A stretch of DNA of 64,000 nucleotides from Alloscardovia macacae (GCF_002259705.1 NZ_MWWT01000005.1:310001-374000); one strand, 5' to 3'. Shown: positions 36,533 to 45,791, numbered from the stretch's first letter. The notes: generated by a model from the sequence alone, not told the origin. Translations and numbers: made by a program.

Positions 36533-37970
36533 TCTTTTCTCCACAGCCTCTGTCGAGGACGTCCTCGTACGTCCTCTGGCGGTGCGCATGCGCCCCACCA
36601 CACTGGACGAGGTCATAGGTCAGGATCATGCTCTGGTGGAGGGCTCGCCACTGAGGCGTGTGGCTCAGCAGCTGACAGGACAGGTACGCACGGCACCCAC
36701 GTCCATCATCCTCTTCGGACCTCCGGGAGTGGGGAAGACCACTCTCGCGTACATCGTGGCGAAGCAGTCAGGACGTGCCTTCGAAGAACTATCTGCTGTT
36801 ACCTCGGGAGTGAAAGATATCCGCGATGTCCTCACGCGCGCCCGCACGAGGCTGGTGACCACAGGTCAGGAGACAGTCCTGTTCGTGGATGAAGTGCACC
36901 GTTTCTCGAAGTCTCAGCAGGATGCGCTCCTGCCGAGCGTAGAGAACCGCGATATCACCTTCATCGCAGCCACCACGGAGAATCCGAGCTTTTCCATCAT
37001 CTCTCCGCTGATCTCTAGGTCAGTGGTGGTAAAATTGAACTTCCTGACGAACGAGGACATCCAGAACGTCATCCGTCGCGCCATCCATGCGAAAAACGGA
37101 CTGAATGATGATATCCGCGTCACGGATGACGCCATCGCGGACATAGCGCGGCTCGCAGGCGGCGACGCGCGCAAATCTCTCACCATTCTCGAGGCAGCCG
37201 CCGGATCTGTGGCCGTCGAACGGCAGAGAAAGAAGGGCGAGCGCAGGCCTGTCGTGGACCCGAGCACCGTCAGCTCTGTGCTCGACGTGGCACAGTTGAA
37301 CTACGATAAAAGCGGCGATAACCACTACGACGTCGCCAGCGCCTTCATCAAGTCGATGCGCGGCTCGGATCCGGACGCAGCCGTCCACTACCTCGCGCGT
37401 ATGCTGCATGCAGGCGAAGACCCGCGCTTCATAGCCCGGCGCATCATGATCTCCGCGGCAGAAGACGTGGGGATGGCAGCACCGCAGATTCTGCCCGTCA
37501 CCGTGGCAGCAGCGCAAGCCGTCGCTCTCGTGGGCATGCCTGAAGCGCGCATCATCCTCGCCGAGGCAGTCGTGGCCGTGGCCACAGCGCCGAAGTCAAA
37601 CGCGAGCTATAACGCCATAAACGCCGCGCTCGCCGACGTGCAGGCGGGGAACGTGGGCGAAGTTCCGCTGCATCTCAGGAACGCGCCGACGAAGCTGATG
37701 GAAGAATTCGGGAACCACGAGGGGTATATTTACGCCCATGACGTGCCGGGGGCCGTAGCCACGCAGGAATACCTTCCCGAAGAGCTGCGCGACCGCATCT
37801 ACTACCAGCCTACAGACCGCGGATATGAACGCGAAGTGGGGCCGCGCATGGAACGCATTCGCGCCATACTCCACGCGGGACGCGGCGAGAACACACCCCA
37901 GAACGCGCCCCAGAACGCACCCCAGCCTTCGCAGAACGGCACACAAGCACAGCAGGAATCAGGAGAATAA
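36522..37970 (+). CDS. rarA: Replication-associated recombination protein A (RarA/MgsA AAA+ ATPase)
   Basis: 482 residues. AAA+ core: Walker A GPPGVGKTT, Walker B LFVDEVHRF, sensor 1 AATTENP, and sensor 2 near GDARKSL. The C-terminal tetramerisation domain has ARMLHAGEDPRFIARRIMISAAEDVG and the conserved NHEGYIYAHD. It acts at stalled forks and gapped DNA with SSB. ATG 36522 follows GAAGGAG at 36510-36516 and overlaps the helicase stop, which suggests co-translation. A Gln/Asn/Pro-rich tail (about 460-482) is specific to this lineage. Confidence 0.95.
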   Translation: MVDDLFSTASVEDVLVRPLAVRMRPTTLDEVIGQDHALVEGSPLRRVAQQLTGQVRTAPTSIILFGPPGVGKTTLAYIVAKQSGRAFEELSAVTSGVKDIRDVLTRARTRLVTTGQETVLFVDEVHRFSKSQQDALLPSVENRDITFIAATTENPSFSIISPLISRSVVVKLNFLTNEDIQNVIRRAIHAKNGLNDDIRVTDDAIADIARLAGGDARKSLTILEAAAGSVAVERQRKKGERRPVVDPSTVSSVLDVAQLNYDKSGDNHYDVASAFIKSMRGSDPDAAVHYLARMLHAGEDPRFIARRIMISAAEDVGMAAPQILPVTVAAAQAVALVGMPEARIILAEAVVAVATAPKSNASYNAINAALADVQAGNVGEVPLHLRNAPTKLMEEFGNHEGYIYAHDVPGAVATQEYLPEELRDRIYYQPTDRGYEREVGPRMERIRAILHAGRGENTPQNAPQNAPQPSQNGTQAQQESGE

Positions 37971-37973
37971 CGC

Positions 37974-39752
37974 ATGAGTACTTCGACACAGCAGAACAGC
38001 AAAGCTGCGCACCTGAGCTTCGCGCTCGCTCAGATGAACACGAACGTGGGCGCCATCGAGCAGAACAAGCAGACTATCCTCAGCTTCGCGCGCCGTGCAC
38101 ACGACAGGGGAGCGCGCGTGGTCGTCTTCCCAGAGATGACGCTGTCGGGATATCCTATCGAGGATCTCGCCTTCCGCGCTACCTTCCGCACAGCTGCAGA
38201 ACAAGCGGCAGAAGACATCGCGCGCTCGCTGCAGGAGGAAGGCTGCGGAGACCTCTTCGTAGTCCTCGGTACCGTGGGAACCGCACACATGGAGCGCGTC
38301 GAGGAGGGCGGAGCGCATGACGACCGCCCTACGAATACGCTGCTCGTGCTGCACGAAGGGCAGATTCTGCACACGTATGATAAGCAATTCCTCCCGAACT
38401 ACGGCGTCTTCGACGAATTCCGCATCTTCACGCCTGGTCACGATACGCTCACCATGGAAGTGGACGGATACCGCCTCGGCTTCGCCATCTGCGAGGACAT
38501 CTGGCAGGATGATGGCCCTGCGGCCCAGCTCGCCAGCGCAGACCTCGACGTGCTCGTGACTATCAACGGCTCTCCGTTCGAGGAGGGAAAGGAAAGCGTA
38601 CGCGAGCAGCTGTGCCAGCGCCGCGCGAGCGAGGTCGGCGCGCCGGTTATCTACGTGAACCAGGTGGGTGGTCAGGATGATCTCGTCTTCGATGGGTCCA
38701 GCTTCGTGGTGGATGCCTCCGGCGAGGTCGTGGCACGGCTGAAGGCTTTCGAGGAAGACCTGCGCGTGTGGACGCTCGGCGCGGATGGGGCTACGGTGGG
38801 CGCTACGGTGCGGTCGAGCGCGGACGGCTCAGACGGCTCAGACGGAGCATTCGTCCTAGCCTCGGATCCGCTCGCACCGGTCCTCGACGCGGACGAAAAA
38901 GTGTACACCGCCTGCGTGCTGGGACTGAAGGACTACATGCGCAAGAACGGCTTTAAGGGCGTGGTCCTCGGTCTGTCTGGCGGTATCGACTCCGCTCTCG
39001 TGGCGGCCATGGCGGCGGATGCTGTGGGTGGTGAGAACGTCTGGGGTGTGTCTATGCCGAGCATGTACTCGTCGGACGGTTCGAAGGATGACGCGTCTGA
39101 CCTGGCCGAACGCCTCGGTGCGCACTATGATATCCAACCTATCGAGCCGCTGTTTGCTGCGTTCCAGAATCAGCTGGCCCTGACCGGCGTGGCTGAGGAG
39201 AACCTGCAGGCGCGTATGCGTGGCGTCATCGTTATGGCATACTCGAACGCGCACGGTCTGCTGGCCGTGGCCACGGGGAATAAGTCTGAGCTCGCCTGCG
39301 GATATTCCACCATTTACGGTGATGCTGTGGGTGGATACGCGCCGATTAAGGATCTGCTGAAGACGCGCGTGTGGCAGTTGGCGCGCTGGAGGAACGCGCG
39401 TGCTGGGCTGGGCGGTGAGCTTCTGGGGCGTCCGGTGAGTTCCGTTCCGCCGATTCCTGAGAACTCCATTACGAAGGCGCCGAGTGCTGAGCTGCGGCCG
39501 GGGCAGAAGGATTCGGACTCGCTTCCAGAGTACGCGCTGCTCGACGCGGTGCTCGAGGCGTACATCGAGAAGGCGCATGGCCGCGCGGATTTGCTCGCTG
39601 ACGGCTTCGACGAGGCGACCGTGGATACGGTGATGCGCCTCGTGGACCGCGCCGAGTGGAAGCGCCGCCAGTATCCGCTCGGTCCGAAAGTGACGGCGCT
39701 GGCATTCGGCCGCGACCGCCGTCTTCCGGTGACGAACGCGTTCCGCGAGTAG
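37974..39752 (+). CDS. nadE: Glutamine-dependent NAD+ synthetase
   Basis: 592 residues. The N-terminal nitrilase-type glutaminase (1-280) has the Glu in FPEMTLSGYP, the Lys in YDKQFLPNYG and the nucleophile Cys in GFAICEDIW. The C-terminal amide-transferring ATP-pyrophosphatase has LGLSGGIDSAL and the NKSELACGYSTIYGD motif. It makes NAD from deamido-NAD, ATP and glutamine. It begins 3 bp after the rarA stop, so the two share an mRNA. A Gly/Ser/Asp linker repeat (DGSDGSDG) sits at about 283-290. Confidence 0.96.
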   Translation: MSTSTQQNSKAAHLSFALAQMNTNVGAIEQNKQTILSFARRAHDRGARVVVFPEMTLSGYPIEDLAFRATFRTAAEQAAEDIARSLQEEGCGDLFVVLGTVGTAHMERVEEGGAHDDRPTNTLLVLHEGQILHTYDKQFLPNYGVFDEFRIFTPGHDTLTMEVDGYRLGFAICEDIWQDDGPAAQLASADLDVLVTINGSPFEEGKESVREQLCQRRASEVGAPVIYVNQVGGQDDLVFDGSSFVVDASGEVVARLKAFEEDLRVWTLGADGATVGATVRSSADGSDGSDGAFVLASDPLAPVLDADEKVYTACVLGLKDYMRKNGFKGVVLGLSGGIDSALVAAMAADAVGGENVWGVSMPSMYSSDGSKDDASDLAERLGAHYDIQPIEPLFAAFQNQLALTGVAEENLQARMRGVIVMAYSNAHGLLAVATGNKSELACGYSTIYGDAVGGYAPIKDLLKTRVWQLARWRNARAGLGGELLGRPVSSVPPIPENSITKAPSAELRPGQKDSDSLPEYALLDAVLEAYIEKAHGRADLLADGFDEATVDTVMRLVDRAEWKRRQYPLGPKVTALAFGRDRRLPVTNAFRE

Positions 39753-39760
39753 TTTTATTT

Positions 39761-39776
39761 TGTGACGGCGCTCACA
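39761..39776. promoter_or_regulatory. CRP/FNR-like palindrome, distal site of pflB
   Basis: TGTGACGGCGCTCACA is an exact TGTGA-N6-TCACA, the consensus of CRP/GlxR-type regulators. The same 16 bp, with one base changed, occurs before pflA. The factor is not in the window. Confidence 0.75.
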
Positions 39777-39801
39777 GAATGGCAATTTTCCCGCCTTTTT
39801 C

Positions 39802-39817
39802 TGTGAGCGACATCACG
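39802..39817. promoter_or_regulatory. CRP/FNR-like palindrome, proximal site of pflB
   Basis: TGTGAGCGACATCACG fits TGTGA-N6-TCACA with one mismatch. Its centre is 41 bp from that of the distal site, about four helical turns. It is roughly 53 bp upstream of the start predicted from the -10-like TACACT at 39851-39856. Confidence 0.65.
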
Positions 39818-39918
39818 AATTTTTGGTCATTTTTACCCTTAGTGGGGGACTACACTAGAAAGTGTTCGGCGTAGAACGCAGACGCTTCGCCGGTGATGCA
39901 ACCCACTAAGGAGTAAAA

Positions 39919-42276
39919 ATGGCAGCTGTAGAAACAAGCGCTGTTTCCGTAGAAGAGCTCCAGGCTCAGGCTTGGGAAGGCTTTGTAGACGGTAACTGGA
40001 AGTCTGACATCGATGTTCGTGACTTCATCCAGAAGAACTACACCCCATACGAAGGCGACGAATCCTTCCTCGCGGATGCTACCGATAAGACCAAGCACCT
40101 CTGGAAGAAGCTGGATGACGAGTACCTCGCAGTAGAGCGTAAGCAGCGCGTCTATGACGTAGACACCCACACTCCAGCAGACATCGATGCTTTCCCAGCA
40201 GGATACATCGATAATCAGGATGACGTGGTCGTCGGTCTTCAGACAGACGTTCCATGCAAGCGCGCTATGATGCCTAACGGTGGCTGGCGCATGGTCGAGC
40301 AGGCTCTTATCGAAGCAGGTAAGGAGCCAGACCCAGAAGTAAAGAAGATCTTCACCAAGTACCGCAAGACCCATAACGACGGCGTCTTCGGCGTATACAC
40401 CCCTCGCATCAAGCGTGCACGTCACGCGAAGATTCTCACCGGTCTTCCAGATGCATACGGCCGTGGCCGCATCATCGGTGACTACCGCCGTGTGGCACTC
40501 TATGGTGTGAACACCCTCATCGAGTTTAAGAAGCGTGATAAGGATTCCATCCCTTACCGTAACGACTTCACGGAGACCGAGATCGAGCACTGGATTCGCT
40601 TCCGCGAAGAGCACGACGAGCAGATCAAGGCTCTGAAGAAGCTCATCGTTCTGGGTAAGGAATACGGTCTGGACCTGTCCCGCCCAGCTATGAACGCTCA
40701 GGAAGCAGTACAGTGGACCTACATGGGTTACCTCGCTTCTGTAAAGAGCCAGGATGGCGCTGCTATGTCCATCGGTCGCCTGTCCGCATTCTTCGATGCA
40801 TACTTCGAGCGTGACTTCGCTCGTGGCGTGCTCACCGAGACGGATGCTCAGGAGATTATCGATAACATCGTTATGAAGCTGCGCATCGTGCGCTTCCTGC
40901 GTACGAAGGATTACGATAACATCTTCTCCGGTGACCCATACTGGGCTACCTGGTCGGATGCAGGCTTCGGTGATGATGGCCGTACTCTCGTGACGAAGAC
41001 CTCCTTCCGTCTGCTGAACACCCTGACTCTCGAGCACCTCGGACCAGGACCAGAGCCAAACATCACCATCTTCTGGGATCCTAAGCTTCCTGAAGGCTAC
41101 AAGCGCTTCTGCGCAAAGATTTCCATCGACACTTCTGCTATCCAGTATGAGTCGGATAAGGAGATTCGCTCCCACTGGGGTGACGATGCAGCTATCGCAT
41201 GCTGCGTGTCTCCTATGCGCGTAGGTAAGCAGATGCAGTTCTTCGCAGCTCGCGTGAACACCGCTAAGGCATTCCTGTACGCTCTGAACGACGGCTGCGA
41301 CGAGATGACCGGTGAGCGCGTCATCGACTCCGGTGTCATCGAGCCAGTGAAGTTTAACGAGGATGGCTCCCTGAACTTCGAGTCCGTCCAGGCGAACTAC
41401 GAGAAGGCTCTCGAATGGCTGTCCGAGACCTACGTCGAAGCTCTGAACATCATCCACTACATGCACGATAAGTATGCATACGAGTCCATCGAGATGGCTC
41501 TGCATGATAAGGAAGTCTACCGTACCCTCGGCTGCGGTATGTCTGGCCTGTCCATCGCTGCAGACTCCCTGGCTGCTGTGAAGTACGCAAAGGTATTCCC
41601 TATCTATAACAAGGATGCTGAAGGTACTCCAGAGTACGTCGAGGGTGCACGCGAAGACCTCATCGTGAACTTCCGTACCGAGGGTGCATTCCCTGTCTAC
41701 GGTAACGATGATGACCGTGCAGATGATCTCGCGAAGTGGGTCGTGTCCACCGTTATGGGTCAGGTTCGTCGCCTGCCAGTCTACCGCGGTGCAGTACCTA
41801 CCCAGTCCGTGCTGACCATCACCTCGAACGTCGAGTATGGTAAGAACACTGGTTCCTTCCCATCTGGACACAAGAAGGGCACCCCATTCTCCCCAGGTGC
41901 AAACCCAGAGAATGGTATGGACTCCCACGGTATGCTTCCATCCATGTTCTCGGTCGGTAAGCTGGATTATAACGATGCTCTCGACGGCATCTCGCTGACG
42001 AACACCATCACTCCTGATGGTCTCGGCCGCGATGACTCCGAGCGCATTAATAACCTCGTCGGTATCCTGGATGCCGGTAACGGCCACGGTCTGTACCACG
42101 CGAACATTAACGTTCTGCGTAAGGAACAGCTCGAGGATGCAGTAGAGAACCCAGACAAGTATCCACACCTGACGGTACGCGTCTCCGGTTACGCTGTGAA
42201 CTTCGTGAAGCTCACGAAGGAACAGCAGCTCGATGTCATCTCTCGTACCTTCCATGCAGGTGCAGTATCTGACTAG
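39919..42276 (+). CDS. pflB: Formate C-acetyltransferase (pyruvate formate-lyase)
   Basis: 785-residue glycyl-radical enzyme splitting pyruvate with CoA into acetyl-CoA and formate, a key redox-neutral step of the bifid shunt. The active-site Cys pair is Cys428-Cys429 in ACCVSPM, and the radical Gly757 lies in VRVSGYAV. The full family length is present. Codon use is strongly restricted (AAG, GGT, CGT/CGC, ATC), which signals high expression. The RBS is AAGGAG before ATG. Promoter features are two CRP/FNR-like palindromes upstream. Its activase, pflA, follows after a terminator and has its own promoter. Confidence 0.98.
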   Translation: MAAVETSAVSVEELQAQAWEGFVDGNWKSDIDVRDFIQKNYTPYEGDESFLADATDKTKHLWKKLDDEYLAVERKQRVYDVDTHTPADIDAFPAGYIDNQDDVVVGLQTDVPCKRAMMPNGGWRMVEQALIEAGKEPDPEVKKIFTKYRKTHNDGVFGVYTPRIKRARHAKILTGLPDAYGRGRIIGDYRRVALYGVNTLIEFKKRDKDSIPYRNDFTETEIEHWIRFREEHDEQIKALKKLIVLGKEYGLDLSRPAMNAQEAVQWTYMGYLASVKSQDGAAMSIGRLSAFFDAYFERDFARGVLTETDAQEIIDNIVMKLRIVRFLRTKDYDNIFSGDPYWATWSDAGFGDDGRTLVTKTSFRLLNTLTLEHLGPGPEPNITIFWDPKLPEGYKRFCAKISIDTSAIQYESDKEIRSHWGDDAAIACCVSPMRVGKQMQFFAARVNTAKAFLYALNDGCDEMTGERVIDSGVIEPVKFNEDGSLNFESVQANYEKALEWLSETYVEALNIIHYMHDKYAYESIEMALHDKEVYRTLGCGMSGLSIAADSLAAVKYAKVFPIYNKDAEGTPEYVEGAREDLIVNFRTEGAFPVYGNDDDRADDLAKWVVSTVMGQVRRLPVYRGAVPTQSVLTITSNVEYGKNTGSFPSGHKKGTPFSPGANPENGMDSHGMLPSMFSVGKLDYNDALDGISLTNTITPDGLGRDDSERINNLVGILDAGNGHGLYHANINVLRKEQLEDAVENPDKYPHLTVRVSGYAVNFVKLTKEQQLDVISRTFHAGAVSD

Positions 42277-42322
42277 TCTTTACTAGGTCTGCAAGGTCTA
42301 GCTGTAGGTAGCTAGACAGGTG

Positions 42323-42381
42323 AGGCCCAGCACGAGTCTTCTCCGCCTAAGGTGGAAGGGGATGGTGCTGGGCCTCTCTTT
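42323..42381 (+). terminator. pflB terminator
   Basis: AGGCCCAGCAC (42323-42333 region) pairs with GTGCTGGGCCT (42365-42375), followed by CTCTTT. The arms are perfect over 11 bp, with a GC-rich inner stem in the loop. Confidence 0.8.
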
Positions 42382-42438
42382 GTGTGGGGCGTGAGGAGGA
42401 GTGGTAAAAATAAAGAAGCTGCATCTCGCCAGGAGAGA

Positions 42439-42514
42439 GTTGTTTGTAGATAGTCTCATTTTTCACTCGAAAACGATGTATAGAGCCACTAATATGAGAT
42501 GATTTACAAACAAC
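42439..42514. repeat. Imperfect long inverted repeat
   Basis: 21-nt arms 42439-42459 and 42494-42514 match at 18 of 21 positions around a 34-nt loop. It starts with GTTGTTTGTAG, similar to the TTTGTAG arms seen at 1661 and 47382. Confidence 0.55.
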
Positions 42515-42568
42515 ATGAGGAGAGGATGTAGTCTGTGCACATGTGCATGTGTCTAATCACTTCTCAGA

Positions 42569-42584
42569 TGTGACGGCACTCACA
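42569..42584. promoter_or_regulatory. CRP/FNR-like palindrome of pflA
   Basis: TGTGACGGCACTCACA is an exact TGTGA-N6-TCACA. It differs from the distal pflB site at one spacer base. Its centre is about 47 bp upstream of the transcription start predicted from TATACT at 42612-42617. Confidence 0.75.
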
Positions 42585-42707
42585 GCGCACACATAACGCC
42601 ACGCAAACGGCTATACTAGAGGGCAGAAGAATGATACTCTCGCCGGCGGCGCTCCGCTTATATGCATGAAGTGGACAGCGCCTCACCCAGAGTCAAAGGA
42701 GACACAG

Positions 42708-43580
42708 ATGGCAGCTTTTCGTAGTACTACAGCACATATGCTTCGTGAATCGAAGGATTACGCGAGTCAGACCCTCATGGGTGGTCTCTCTGGCTTTGAG
42801 TCTCCTATAGGTCTGGACCGTAGAGACCGTCTGCAGGCTCTGAAGTCTGGAGACATCGGTTTCGTACACTCCTGGGATATTAATACTTCTGTGGATGGTC
42901 CGGGCACACGCATGACCGTCTTCATGAGTGGGTGCCCACTGCGCTGCCAGTACTGCCAGAATCCAGATACGTGGAAGATGCGTGATGGTCAGCCGGTGTA
43001 TCTCGACGCCATGATTAAGAAAGTGGATAGGTATAAGGATCTCTTTAAAGCGACGGGTGGCGGCATTACGTTCTCCGGTGGTGAGTCCATGATGCAGCCA
43101 GCCTTCGTGTCCCGCGTTTTCCGTGCGGCGAAGGAGATGGGCGTGCACACGTGTCTGGATACCTCGGGCTTTCTCGGACGGAACTACTCGGATGAGCAGA
43201 TAGAAGACATCGACCTGTGCTTGCTGGACGTGAAGTCGGGTAACGAAGAGACCTATAAGAAGGTGACGGGTGGTACTCTCGCGCCGACTATCGAGTTCGG
43301 AAAGCGCTTGGCTGAGCATAAGAAGAAGATCTGGGTGCGCTTCGTCCTCGTTCCGGGACTGACGGATTCGGAAGAGAACGTCGAGCAGGTGGCTGAGATT
43401 TGCGAGCAGTTCGGAGACGCTGTAGAGCATATCGACGTGCTCGGCTTCCATCAGCTGGGCCGTCCGAAGTGGCACGAGATGCGCATTCCGTATCCTCTGG
43501 AAGACGCGAAAGGGCCGTCCGCGGCTCTGCGGCAGCGCGTTTCTGACCAATTCACCCGTCACGGGTTTACGGTGTACTAG
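42708..43580 (+). CDS. pflA: Pyruvate formate-lyase activating enzyme
   Basis: 290-residue radical SAM enzyme that installs the glycyl radical on PflB. The 4Fe-4S motif Cys-x-x-x-Cys-x-x-Cys reads CPLRCQYC, within VFMSGCPLRCQYCQNPDTW. Next come the SAM-binding GGGITFSGGESMMQP, LDTSGF and DVKSG. The N-terminal 40 residues before the radical SAM core are longer than in E. coli and usual for bifidobacteria. ATG 42708 lies 6 nt after AAAGGAG; the frame extends to 42666 without an RBS. Confidence 0.96.
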   Translation: MAAFRSTTAHMLRESKDYASQTLMGGLSGFESPIGLDRRDRLQALKSGDIGFVHSWDINTSVDGPGTRMTVFMSGCPLRCQYCQNPDTWKMRDGQPVYLDAMIKKVDRYKDLFKATGGGITFSGGESMMQPAFVSRVFRAAKEMGVHTCLDTSGFLGRNYSDEQIEDIDLCLLDVKSGNEETYKKVTGGTLAPTIEFGKRLAEHKKKIWVRFVLVPGLTDSEENVEQVAEICEQFGDAVEHIDVLGFHQLGRPKWHEMRIPYPLEDAKGPSAALRQRVSDQFTRHGFTVY

Positions 43581-43587
43581 ACAAAAA

Positions 43588-43603
43588 ATACCGTATGAGG
43601 TAT
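43588..43603. promoter_or_regulatory. Candidate operator of the HigBA-like pair
   Basis: ATACC-N6-GGTAT inverted repeat immediately upstream of the toxin reading frame. It could be the binding site of the HTH antitoxin. Short, so only suggestive. Confidence 0.4.
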
Positions 43604-43610
43604 AAATAGA

Positions 43611-43964
43611 ATATGGACAGTAGAACTCGGCCCCATAAAAGAATGGCTACTTACTTTGGATACGAACTCTCGTTCTCAAGTACTTGCCGCTATACGAATT
43701 TTAGAGCGTGAAGGCCCACAGCTTAAACGACCTCTGGCTGGTAAGATTGATGGTTCGCAGCGTATTCCTTCTCTAAAGGAATTAAGGCCAGGTTCAGCTG
43801 GACGAAGCGAGATAAGGATACTGTTTGCTTTCGATCCGAAGCGCAAGGCCATTCTTCTCGTAGCAGGAGATAAACAAAATAGGTGGAAAAGCTGGTACAA
43901 AAAAGCTATTCCAGAAGCCGAAGTCCGTTATGATTGGTGGTTGGAAGAAGAGTATGGAGAATAA
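43611..43964 (+). CDS. HigB/RelE-type (Gp49-like) toxin with abnormal start
   Basis: A toxin-like protein of up to 117 residues. The frame reads WTVELGPIKEWLLTLD, then RSQVLAAIRILEREGPQLKRPL, LRPGSAGRSEIRILFAFDP, and KQNRWKSWYKKAI, the pattern of phage Gp49/HigB mRNA interferases. The family-like N-terminus begins one codon after an ATA at 43611, and no ATG, GTG or TTG lies upstream before the TGA at 43596. The first usual start is TTG 43656, which would remove about 15 conserved residues. So either ATA is used, or the start codon has been lost. The antitoxin gene overlaps its end by 11 bp. Confidence 0.72.
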   Translation: MWTVELGPIKEWLLTLDTNSRSQVLAAIRILEREGPQLKRPLAGKIDGSQRIPSLKELRPGSAGRSEIRILFAFDPKRKAILLVAGDKQNRWKSWYKKAIPEAEVRYDWWLEEEYGE

Positions 43965-44280
43965 GAGATTCACGCATTATTCGCCCGAGCAGTTTATGAA
44001 GGATAGTGGTCTGACTACAGAAGAGGTGGATCAGGCTGAAGCAGAAATGCTTGAATATATTCGACTGTATGAGTTAAGAGAGGCACGAAAAGAGAGCAAG
44101 CTTACTCAGAAAGAACTTGCTCAGAATATGGGCGTGAGCCAGAAGCGTGTCAGTGTCCTTGAATCGGGGGATATTGAACGCGTGGAGATAAACACATTAA
44201 AGCGGTATCTGGAAGCCATTGGTGGAAAGCTAAGCGTGATAGCATCGTTACCAAACGGTCATAACGTAGAACTTCTATAG
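43954..44280 (+). CDS. XRE-family antitoxin (HigA-like)
   Basis: 108 residues. A helix-turn-helix at about 40-95 (LREARKESKLTQKELAQNMGVSQKRVSVLESGDIERVEINTLKRYLEAIGGKL) is the standard XRE fold that binds the toxin and its own promoter. The toxin-first order and the HTH antitoxin fit a HigBA-type module. ATG 43954 follows GGAAGAAGAG. The frame extends to 43930 inside the toxin gene without an RBS. Confidence 0.85.
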   Translation: MENKRFTHYSPEQFMKDSGLTTEEVDQAEAEMLEYIRLYELREARKESKLTQKELAQNMGVSQKRVSVLESGDIERVEINTLKRYLEAIGGKLSVIASLPNGHNVELL

Positions 44281-44295
44281 CTAAAGATGCGGGTT

Positions 44296-44415
44296 TTAAT
44301 GTAGGGGTGCATGCTCCTCGATAATAGGATGCTCGGTATCAAAGTACTGGAGCACATCCTCATCTGCATCGAAAAGTACTTCGAGTTCGTCGGATGGTAG
44401 TGGCGTGGTAGTCAT
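44296..44415 (-). CDS. 39-residue acidic small protein
   Basis: A short reading frame opposite to its neighbours, with a good RBS (GAGAGGAG) 6-8 nt before its ATG. The peptide is acidic and contains DELEVLFDADEDVLQYFDTEHPII. This resembles the N-terminal arm (FDAGEDVxxYFD type) of some CopG-like antitoxins, but the DNA-binding part is absent. It could be a genuine small protein or a relic antitoxin next to the HigBA-like pair. Confidence 0.5.
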   Translation of the reverse strand: MTTTPLPSDELEVLFDADEDVLQYFDTEHPIIEEHAPLH

Positions 44416-44480
44416 GGGATTCTCCTCTCTTACATCACTAGTCTACCACTTCCGCCCATCCTGCTAGACTTTTGGGTGCT

Positions 44481-45791
44481 ATGAGTGAGAGTATCGCAGA
44501 CATCCGTTTACTGGCTGAACCAGCTGGGGGAGTTCCAGACGTCGTGGAGACCCGGCAGCAGTTTGATACATTTATTCACCATTATGAGGCCAGTGATGGC
44601 CCCGTGGCTGCAGATGCAGAGCGTGCGTCGGGATATCGCTATGGGCACCGAGACTTTCTCGTGCAGCTCAAGCGCGAGGGTGCTCCCATAGCACTCCTCG
44701 ACATCGAAGCACTCAAAGATGAGCGTGTGGATTGGAACGCGTTTAACCGGCTCGTGACGGGGGAGCCATGGATTATTCATGACAGCCTGCAGGATCTTCC
44801 TGGATTTACGGACATCGGTCTGAAGGTGGATTCTCTTTTTGATACGGAGATGGCAGCACGCTTGCTCGGAGCTACGCGCTTCGGTTTATCGTCTGTTACG
44901 GAAAAATATCTCGGTGTTACTCTCGCGAAAGAACATTCGGGTTCAGACTGGTCGTACAGGCCTCTGAACCGCGATATGCGGAATTACGCAGCACTCGACG
45001 TCGAAGTGCTCATCGAACTGCGCTCGATTCTCATAACCGAGCTGAAAAAAGCAGGGAAGTGGGACTGGGCTCTCGAAGAGTTTGAGCATCTCCTCGAAAA
45101 AGGCACGGCCGTAGCAGACCCCCATCCTCAGCCGTGGCGCCGCGTGTCCCACATTACGGAGGTAAACGCAGACCCGAGAGCGCTTGCGGTCGTGAAAGAG
45201 CTGTGGGAGACGAGGGAAAAATTGGCAGAAGAACTCGACATAGCGCCGACTCTTCTGCTCGAAGACGCCTCCATTATAGAAGCAGCGAAAAGAAAGCCCC
45301 GGAATGCGCGGCAGTTCCGTGCCATCCGACGGCTGAACGAGCGCGTACGCGTGCAGACCTCGGACGACGAGCGGAATAAAATGTATGAACGCTACGCGAG
45401 CGTGCAGCGAAACGTGAAGCCGAAAGCGTGGAAAGAAGCCATAGACCGAGCGCTCGCTATGCCGATGGCACAGGTAGCGAGCGAAGTGGAACTCGTGGGC
45501 GGTGAGAAAAGGCAGCAGGGCAGTTCGCCCAGGTCCATGAAGCAGTGGAAAGAACACCATCCGGAACGCTACGCGCGGCTCACAAAAGCGCGAGAGCTCA
45601 TCGGGCAGGTTAGTCAGGACACGCACACGCCGGTCGAGGTGCTCATGAAGCCGCAGTACATCCGAAATCTGTGCTGGCAGGCAGATGCGGACTACTCGGT
45701 GAGCGGGATAGAAGAGTTTCTGGCCGAACAGGGGGCGCGAAACTGGCAGGTGAGCCTGCTGGCGCCGTCCTTAAGTAAGGTTATTATATAA
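44481..45791 (+). CDS. rnd: Ribonuclease D
   Basis: About 436 residues. The DEDD exonuclease domain (about 20-210) has VAADAERASGY (DxE), IIHDSLQDLPGF, FDTEMAARLLG, and YAALDVEVL with the final Tyr/Asp. HRDC domains follow at about 220-300 and near the C-terminus. It trims the 3' ends of stable RNA precursors. ATG 44481 is chosen: a TAGACT -10 box ends 10 nt upstream and no RBS is seen, so translation may be from a very short leader. tig follows 90 bp later. Confidence 0.92.
   Translation: MSESIADIRLLAEPAGGVPDVVETRQQFDTFIHHYEASDGPVAADAERASGYRYGHRDFLVQLKREGAPIALLDIEALKDERVDWNAFNRLVTGEPWIIHDSLQDLPGFTDIGLKVDSLFDTEMAARLLGATRFGLSSVTEKYLGVTLAKEHSGSDWSYRPLNRDMRNYAALDVEVLIELRSILITELKKAGKWDWALEEFEHLLEKGTAVADPHPQPWRRVSHITEVNADPRALAVVKELWETREKLAEELDIAPTLLLEDASIIEAAKRKPRNARQFRAIRRLNERVRVQTSDDERNKMYERYASVQRNVKPKAWKEAIDRALAMPMAQVASEVELVGGEKRQQGSSPRSMKQWKEHHPERYARLTKARELIGQVSQDTHTPVEVLMKPQYIRNLCWQADADYSVSGIEEFLAEQGARNWQVSLLAPSLSKVII

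Larger units (their letters stand above)
42277..42707 (+). other. pflB-pflA intergenic region (431 bp)
   Basis: Contains, in order, the pflB terminator (42323-42381), a long imperfect inverted repeat (42439-42514), a CRP/FNR-like palindrome (42569-42584), a -10-like TATACT (42612-42617) and the pflA RBS AAAGGAG (42695-42701). I see no coding sequence in it. Confidence 0.7.

Noticed and set aside
34568-36616. 682-codon open frame antisense to the DUF3516 helicase
   Set aside because: No RBS or domain, and fully inside a clear helicase gene.
39850-42255. 801-codon open frame antisense to pflB
   Set aside because: It mirrors the strongly biased codons of pflB, has no recognisable domains, and is a shadow of the real gene.
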